Source: Chitinophagaceae bacterium | GTDB taxonomy: Bacteria > Bacteroidota > Bacteroidia > Chitinophagales > Chitinophagaceae | Assembly (NCBI GenBank): GCA_947456825.1 | Contig: CANGTM010000013.1 | Span: forward strand, 1 to 34,084 | Length of the DNA stretch: 34,084 nt | Direction: 5' to 3' | Part shown: one piece after another, positions 29,226 to 34,084 of the stretch | Position numbering within the stretch: the first letter of the stretch is position 1 | How the letters are laid out: the number at the start of each line of letters is the position of its first letter | Position numbers and translations under genes: made by a program | The notes under the pieces: model-generated | Seen by the model: only the letters and a program-made list of their open reading frames with translations | Told to the model about the DNA's origin: nothing | Database searches by the model: none

Positions 29226-31130
29226 ATGCAAGATATTTTTCAATTGGCTTATTGGATTCCATTGCTTCCCCTGCTGGGCGCATTACTCAACGGACTCGGT
29301 CGTAACCATCTTAACAGGACACTGTCGGGGCTGGTGGGTTCGGCCACTGTGCTTGGGTCATTTGTGTTGAGCCTGCTTATCTTCTTTCAGGTCAAAGCCG
29401 GTCAAAGTGGGGTGGTGCATTATTTCGATTTTATTCGGGTAGGATCTTTTTCGATCCCATTTGCTTTTCAAATTGATGCACTCTCTTCGCTTTTCTTACT
29501 GATCATTACGGGAGTTGGGTTTTTGATCCACGTGTATTCTACTGCCTACATGCATCACGAGGAGCCAGCCCATTTTGCCCGCTACTTCGCATATCTGAAC
29601 TTGTTCGTCTTCTCGATGCTGTTATTGGTTTTGGGATCTAACTATGTGATCTTGTTCATGGGTTGGGAGGGAGTGGGGCTTTGCTCTTACCTCTTGATCG
29701 GGTATTGGTTTAAAAATCCGGCCTACACCGCAGCGGCCAATAAGGCGTTCATCATGAACCGAATTGGCGACCTGGCCTTCTTGGTAGCGCTGTTCTGGAT
29801 CATTACCAAATCGGGGGTGGTAGGTTTTCAGGAATTCTTTGCCTTCGTACAACAACACCAGTTTACCGATCGGTTTACTGCCACTGACATCACAGTTATA
29901 ACTGTATTGTTCTTTATCGGTGCCACCGGTAAAAGTGCACAGCTGCCGTTATATACCTGGCTCCCCGATGCCATGGCGGGCCCCACGCCCGTATCGGCCC
30001 TGATCCATGCGGCAACGATGGTAACGGCCGGAATCTATTTGATTGCCCGTAGCAATATGCTGTACTCATTGGCGCCCCACACACTCCATCTTATTTCGTG
30101 GGTCGGACTGATGACCGCACTGCTCGCCGCTTCGATCGCGGTGGCGCAGAACGATATTAAAAAAGTGCTGGCTTACTCAACGGTCAGTCAACTTGGGTTT
30201 ATGTTTTTGGCGCTCGGTACCGGCGCCTATGCAGCAGCAGTTTTTCATGTAATGACGCATGCGTTCTTTAAGGCGTTGTTATTCTTGGGAAGCGGCAGCG
30301 TGATCCATGCCATGGGCGGAGAGCAAGATATTCGCAACATGGGTGGGTTATCTAAGAAATTGCGCGTTACATACATCACGTTTTTGATAGGTTGTATTGC
30401 CATTGCTGGAGTACCTCCGTTCAGTGGCTTCTTCTCGAAGGATGCCATTTTGCTCAGTGTGTTTTTGCATTCACCTATCCAATACGCATTAGCATTGTTG
30501 GCTGCCTTACTGACGGCCTTTTATATGTTCCGATTATTGTTCCTGACGTTTTCCGGCCGCTTTAGAGGTACCCAAGAGCAACTACATCACTTGCATGAGA
30601 GTCCGCTGGCAATGACCCTTCCACTTGTGGTATTAGCGGTGCTTTCCATCGTTGGCGGATGGGTAGGTATACCCGCTGCTTTGGTTCCTGATGCCGAGGC
30701 CCTCCATCATTTTCTCTCACCTGTAATTCCGGTCCTGACGCATGCCGTCTCGCACGAAACAGAATATGCGCTCATGGCCCTTTCTACCGGGTTGGTATTG
30801 GTGATGATCGGAGCTGCTTGGATGCGATATCGCAACTACCAGCCCGGCACACCTGCTAATGCATTTATAAATCTATTGGAGAACAAATGGTATGTCGATG
30901 AGCTTTACCAAAAAATAATTGTGCAACCGTTTTACGTGTTGGCTGGGTGGCTTCGCGCTATAGTGGAGGCCAAGGGTATCGACGGTTTGGTCAATGGCGT
31001 AGGGCGTGCGGTGCAGTACAGTGCTCGTCAGCTTCGCTTGGTGCAAAGCGGACAAGTGGGACTCTATGTGCTGTTGATGGTGTTGAGTATGGCCATTATG
31101 CTACTGATACAATTTTTTATTAGAAAATAA
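29226..31130 (+). CDS. nuoL: NADH-quinone oxidoreductase subunit L
   Basis: NuoL is the distal antiporter-like pump subunit of the membrane arm. The 634-residue product has the Mrp-antiporter core with the pumping glutamate in FMGWEGVGLCSYLLIGYW. The lysine-containing broken helix is in ATGKSAQLPLYTWLPDAM, followed by PTPVSALIHAATMVTAGIYL. A central lysine and histidine helix appears in AVFHVMTHAFFKALLFLGSG. The C-terminal section ends with the long lateral helix region and an anchoring helix (LYVLLMVLSMAIMLLIQFF). Length is normal. It starts 19 bases after nuoK. Confidence 0.97.
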   Translation: MQDIFQLAYWIPLLPLLGALLNGLGRNHLNRTLSGLVGSATVLGSFVLSLLIFFQVKAGQSGVVHYFDFIRVGSFSIPFAFQIDALSSLFLLIITGVGFLIHVYSTAYMHHEEPAHFARYFAYLNLFVFSMLLLVLGSNYVILFMGWEGVGLCSYLLIGYWFKNPAYTAAANKAFIMNRIGDLAFLVALFWIITKSGVVGFQEFFAFVQQHQFTDRFTATDITVITVLFFIGATGKSAQLPLYTWLPDAMAGPTPVSALIHAATMVTAGIYLIARSNMLYSLAPHTLHLISWVGLMTALLAASIAVAQNDIKKVLAYSTVSQLGFMFLALGTGAYAAAVFHVMTHAFFKALLFLGSGSVIHAMGGEQDIRNMGGLSKKLRVTYITFLIGCIAIAGVPPFSGFFSKDAILLSVFLHSPIQYALALLAALLTAFYMFRLLFLTFSGRFRGTQEQLHHLHESPLAMTLPLVVLAVLSIVGGWVGIPAALVPDAEALHHFLSPVIPVLTHAVSHETEYALMALSTGLVLVMIGAAWMRYRNYQPGTPANAFINLLENKWYVDELYQKIIVQPFYVLAGWLRAIVEAKGIDGLVNGVGRAVQYSARQLRLVQSGQVGLYVLLMVLSMAIMLLIQFFIRK

Positions 31131-31135
31131 ACTGA

Positions 31136-31146
31136 CCGCTTCGCGG
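31136..31146 (+). other. Compact hairpin between nuoL and nuoM
   Basis: CCGC-TTC-GCGG forms a 4-bp stem with a 3-base loop in the 24-base gap, 8 bases before the nuoM ATG. It has the same layout as the nuoC-nuoD hairpin. Confidence 0.35.
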
Positions 31147-31154
31147 AACCGCTT

Positions 31155-32633
31155 ATGATAGCATTATTGATTGTATTGATCCCTCTGTTAGGTGGTATCT
31201 TTTCTTTTGGGACCCGTGCCAACAAGAAAGCGGCCGATCTGGTATTTATGCTGTTCACGGCAGGGTTGCTGACACTTACTTTACTAGGTCTTACGATCTT
31301 CAACGATCCCACGCTGTATCGGTTTTCTGCTCCTTGGTTATCGAGCCTGGGTAGTTCGTTCTCACTGCTGCTAGACCCGCTGGCCAAAGTACTTTGTTTG
31401 CTCACTGCCCTCGTTTATTTTCTCTTGGCCCTTTATATGAACGGCAAGTCGGTGCAGAAGCCGGCTGCTTTTTACGGATGGCTGTTGCTGGCACAGGCCG
31501 GTATGATGGGTGTGTTTCTGGCTACCGACGGATTGCTCTTTTACTTTTGCTGGGAGCTGGCGCTGATCCCCATGTATTTTTTGAGTTCTATTTGGGGCGG
31601 AGCGCGTCGTATTGCGGTTACCTTTAAGTTTTTTATCTATACCTTTTTGGGTTCGGTACTGATGCTGGCCGGATTGATATATCTGCAATCACAAACACCT
31701 GATCAGTCCTTTGCACTCTCGGCGCTGTTAAAAGTGAAATTGTCTACCGCTCAGCAATCGTGGTTGCTTTGGTTGTTCTTACCGGCCTTTGCCATTAAGC
31801 TTCCGTTGTTTCCTTTTCATACGTGGCAGCCTGATACCTACGAAGAGGCGCCAACGCCAGTAACGGCGGTGCTTAGTGCGGTGATGGTCAAGATGGGCGT
31901 GCTGGGTTTGCTGCGCTGGTTGCTTCCTTTCTTTCCACTGGCGGCTTATCAGTGGGGTGATGTGATCATGGGCTTGGCCGTGGGTGGCATTGTTTATGCC
32001 TCCCTTATAGCCTGGCGTCAAGACGATCTAAAGCGGCTGGTCGCCTATTCTTCTATTGCACACATTGGTCTGATGGGGGCTGCCGCCTTTGCAGCCAATC
32101 TGGCTTCGTTGCAGGGGCTCTGCTTTCAACTCTTTGCACACGGTATAAATATTTTGGGGATGTGGTTGGTGGTCGATGTCATCGAGCGGAATCTCGGCAC
32201 CCGTAAGATCTCCGAATTAGGCGGATTGGCCAGTCATTCACCGGCACTGACCTTCTTTACGATCATTATAGCGCTGGCCAATATTGCATTACCACTCACC
32301 AATGGTTTTGTAGGTGAGTTGTTGATGTTTACCGGGTTGTTGGCCACCAAGTCGAATTTTGCGTGGGTGCTGACCGTCACCGCAGGGCTGGGTATCATTT
32401 TATCTGCGGTCTACACATTGGGGATGATCCGCTCGGTATTCTTTGGCGAATCGAACGCTGTCACAAGCCGTCCCATCAACTTATCGATACAAGAACAACT
32501 CGTATTGATAGTTATCGTAGTGATGATCCTGGTCTTTGGTATCTATCCGCAGCCCATGCTCGATGTAACGGCTGGTTATACCGATCAATTGTTCAGACAA
32601 ATCGATATCAGTTACTTATTTAGAAAATTCTAA
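31155..32633 (+). CDS. nuoM: NADH-quinone oxidoreductase subunit M
   Basis: NuoM is the middle antiporter-like pump subunit. The 492-residue product has 13-14 predicted helices, the glutamate of the first half-channel in FYFCWELALIPMYFLSSIWG and the lysine helix in PAFAIKLPLFPFHTWQPDTYEEAPTP (read in two parts). The second-half lysine and histidine region appears as DDLKRLVAYSSIAHIG and FQLFAHGINILGMWL. Length is normal. It starts 24 bases after nuoL and ends 10 bases before nuoN. Confidence 0.97.
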   Translation: MIALLIVLIPLLGGIFSFGTRANKKAADLVFMLFTAGLLTLTLLGLTIFNDPTLYRFSAPWLSSLGSSFSLLLDPLAKVLCLLTALVYFLLALYMNGKSVQKPAAFYGWLLLAQAGMMGVFLATDGLLFYFCWELALIPMYFLSSIWGGARRIAVTFKFFIYTFLGSVLMLAGLIYLQSQTPDQSFALSALLKVKLSTAQQSWLLWLFLPAFAIKLPLFPFHTWQPDTYEEAPTPVTAVLSAVMVKMGVLGLLRWLLPFFPLAAYQWGDVIMGLAVGGIVYASLIAWRQDDLKRLVAYSSIAHIGLMGAAAFAANLASLQGLCFQLFAHGINILGMWLVVDVIERNLGTRKISELGGLASHSPALTFFTIIIALANIALPLTNGFVGELLMFTGLLATKSNFAWVLTVTAGLGIILSAVYTLGMIRSVFFGESNAVTSRPINLSIQEQLVLIVIVVMILVFGIYPQPMLDVTAGYTDQLFRQIDISYLFRKF

Positions 32634-32643
32634 GTTCTCCTAT

Positions 32644-34014
32644 ATGAATGCATTACTTGTTTCGGCTTTGTGGGGAGTGATCATGATGTTCAGTGGCATC
32701 GCTATCAAGCAGACAGCGGTACTCCGTTACCTCGCTATCGCAGGCGTTATGGTACTTCTGGGCTTGAATACTGCCGAGATGCAGGGGTGGCAATTGATTG
32801 ACATAGACACTACCGGAATGCTTCAATTCGATGCCTATGCCTTGTTGCTCAACGCTGTTTTGCTTGCGTCGTTGCTAATTTATCTTTTATTGAGTGGCTC
32901 TGCCATGGAAAGGATCGGTAATAATTTATCGGATTACCTGGCGCTTCTTTTTTTTATCGGTGCCGGAATGATGATGGTCACCGCGTTTGAGTCATTACTG
33001 ATCTTATTCTTGGGCATTGAGATCATCACCATTCCTCTTTACATATTGACAGGAAGCGATAAGAAGAATCTCAAGAGTAATGAGGCGTCGCTCAAATACT
33101 TTCTATTGGGTGCCTTTTCTTCGGGTATTTTATTGATGGGCATTACCCTGGTGTATGGTGCCCGCGGCAGCTTTGCCCTCTCAGGCGTAGCGGATACTAT
33201 CCGTATGTCGAGCTCACTGATGATAGCCGGCATGTTGCTGCTGATGATCGCTATGGCCTTTAAAGTTTCGGCGGCTCCTTTTCATTTTTGGACGCCCGAT
33301 GTATACGATGGAGCCCCTACCGTGTTTACCTCCTTTATGGCTACAGTGGTAAAAGTGGCGGTGTTCGCCGCTTTTATACGCTTGTTCGATCGCAGCTTTG
33401 CCTTACAGTTCAACGCCTGGCAAGGGTGGGTGGCGGTTTTGGCGGCACTCACGCTTTTTATCGGAAACATCACAGCGGTGTTTCAACAAAGTGTTAAGCG
33501 GATGCTCTCTTACTCCAGTATTGCGCAAGCCGGTTTTATGTTATTGGCCGTCTTTGCCATGAATACGATGGCCAAGGAGGGTCTGTTATTGTATGCGGCC
33601 TCTTATTCCTTGGCCACCATTGGCATATTTGCGGTGCTGTCGCGCATGAAGGATTATTCGTTCGAGGCTTTCAATGGAATGGCCAGTCGCTATCCCTGGG
33701 TGGCGGCCGCGCTTGCTATCTTCTTTTTGTCGCTGGCAGGTATTCCGCTGACCGGCGGCTTTATGGCAAAGTTCTATATGATCAAAGCGGCTCTTGGGCA
33801 AAGTCTTTGGTTGGCCCTGTTCGCCTTGCTCATGGCTGCCGTAAGCATCTATTATTACTTTAGGGTCATTCAAGCCATGTATTTTAAGCCGGTAGCCCAG
33901 TCGGACCCGCTTGCTTTCGATAACGGTTTTACCGGTATGCTCCTCGGTGTAGCGGTACTGGTGATCGTTTTGGGGGTATTTCCGGAGTGGCTGATCGGTT
34001 GTCTCTATTTCTAA
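32644..34014 (+). CDS. nuoN: NADH-quinone oxidoreductase subunit N
   Basis: NuoN is the proximal antiporter-like pump subunit. The 456-residue product has about 13-14 helices, with the half-channel glutamate in LILFLGIEIITIPLYIL and the lysine helix in MAFKVSAAPFHFWTPDVYDG followed by APTVFTSFMATVVKVA. SVKRMLSYSSIAQAGFML carries the central-axis lysine. The C-terminus has the usual IPLTGGFMAKFYMIKAA and a conserved tyrosine-rich segment (SIYYYFRVIQAMYF). It is the last gene of the operon; no terminator is visible in the 70 bases that remain. Confidence 0.97.
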   Translation: MNALLVSALWGVIMMFSGIAIKQTAVLRYLAIAGVMVLLGLNTAEMQGWQLIDIDTTGMLQFDAYALLLNAVLLASLLIYLLLSGSAMERIGNNLSDYLALLFFIGAGMMMVTAFESLLILFLGIEIITIPLYILTGSDKKNLKSNEASLKYFLLGAFSSGILLMGITLVYGARGSFALSGVADTIRMSSSLMIAGMLLLMIAMAFKVSAAPFHFWTPDVYDGAPTVFTSFMATVVKVAVFAAFIRLFDRSFALQFNAWQGWVAVLAALTLFIGNITAVFQQSVKRMLSYSSIAQAGFMLLAVFAMNTMAKEGLLLYAASYSLATIGIFAVLSRMKDYSFEAFNGMASRYPWVAAALAIFFLSLAGIPLTGGFMAKFYMIKAALGQSLWLALFALLMAAVSIYYYFRVIQAMYFKPVAQSDPLAFDNGFTGMLLGVAVLVIVLGVFPEWLIGCLYF

Positions 34015-34084
34015 TCTCATTTTACCGCTCATCAAGCTTTTCTTTGCCATCGCGCCAAGCGTTGGTACCTTCACCTTTCAATGA
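34015..34084 (+). other. Non-coding tail after nuoN
   Basis: These 70 bases hold no recognisable gene or terminator. TTG at 34044, a 19-base spacer and TACCTTCA at 34066 (two mismatches to TAnnTTTG) could be a promoter for a gene starting at or beyond the ATG at 34081. The evidence is weak. Confidence 0.2.

Noticed and set aside
33586-34074. Open frame of 162 codons on the minus strand at the end of the window
   Set aside because: It is antisense to nuoN for nearly its whole length and has no family features.
1-34084. Mobile element, prophage, CRISPR, toxin-antitoxin, defence island, tRNA or rRNA
   Set aside because: No transposase, integrase, regular spaced repeats, nuclease/toxin pair or RNA-gene structure was found on either strand.

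Overview
This window is a gene-dense stretch of a chromosome from the phylum Bacteroidota, most likely a Chitinophagaceae-like or related aerobic member (inference from sequence only). Four things suggest this: repeated promoter boxes of the type TAnnTTTG, which is the Bacteroidota -7 element; a sigma-70 factor of about 290 residues without region 1.1; a short NuoG; and START-like, LTxxQ and long LptF-family proteins of Bacteroidota type. I see no mobile element, CRISPR array, tRNA or rRNA. No stretch over 300 bases lacks a gene.

Bases 1-9000 are all on the minus strand. In transcription order they hold a sigma-70-like factor, ffh, rpsP, rimM, dinB, an M20 dipeptidase, a small heat-shock protein, trmD and a partial Tat-exported GH109-like protein cut by the window start. 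This is the classical ffh-rpsP-rimM-trmD translation and secretion cluster. It has been opened up: dinB, the dipeptidase and hsp20 lie between rimM and trmD, and intrinsic terminators follow rpsP and hsp20.

Bases 9100-18000 are mixed. On the plus strand are a START-like protein, an LptF/LptG-type permease and an OsmC-like protein. On the minus strand are two pseudouridine synthases, an LTxxQ periplasmic protein and the rRNA/tRNA methyltransferase RlmN. A 3-oxoadipyl-CoA-type thiolase (plus) converges on hisS (minus).

Bases 17700-34014 are on the plus strand. A small two-helix membrane protein, a PstS-like lipoprotein and a secreted TPR protein lead into a complete 14-gene nuoA-N operon for respiratory complex I, with nuoC and nuoD separate and nuoG short.

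Most of the content is housekeeping and I found no convincing undescribed system. The best second-look items are the cysteine-pair arrangement that replaces the usual distal part of NuoG, the divergent sigma factor beside ffh, predicted 5'-terminal mRNA hairpins directly after the -7 boxes of rpsP, hisS and the RsuA-type gene, apparently leaderless trmD and rlmN transcripts, and TTG starts, including a TTGA overlap joining rimM to dinB.
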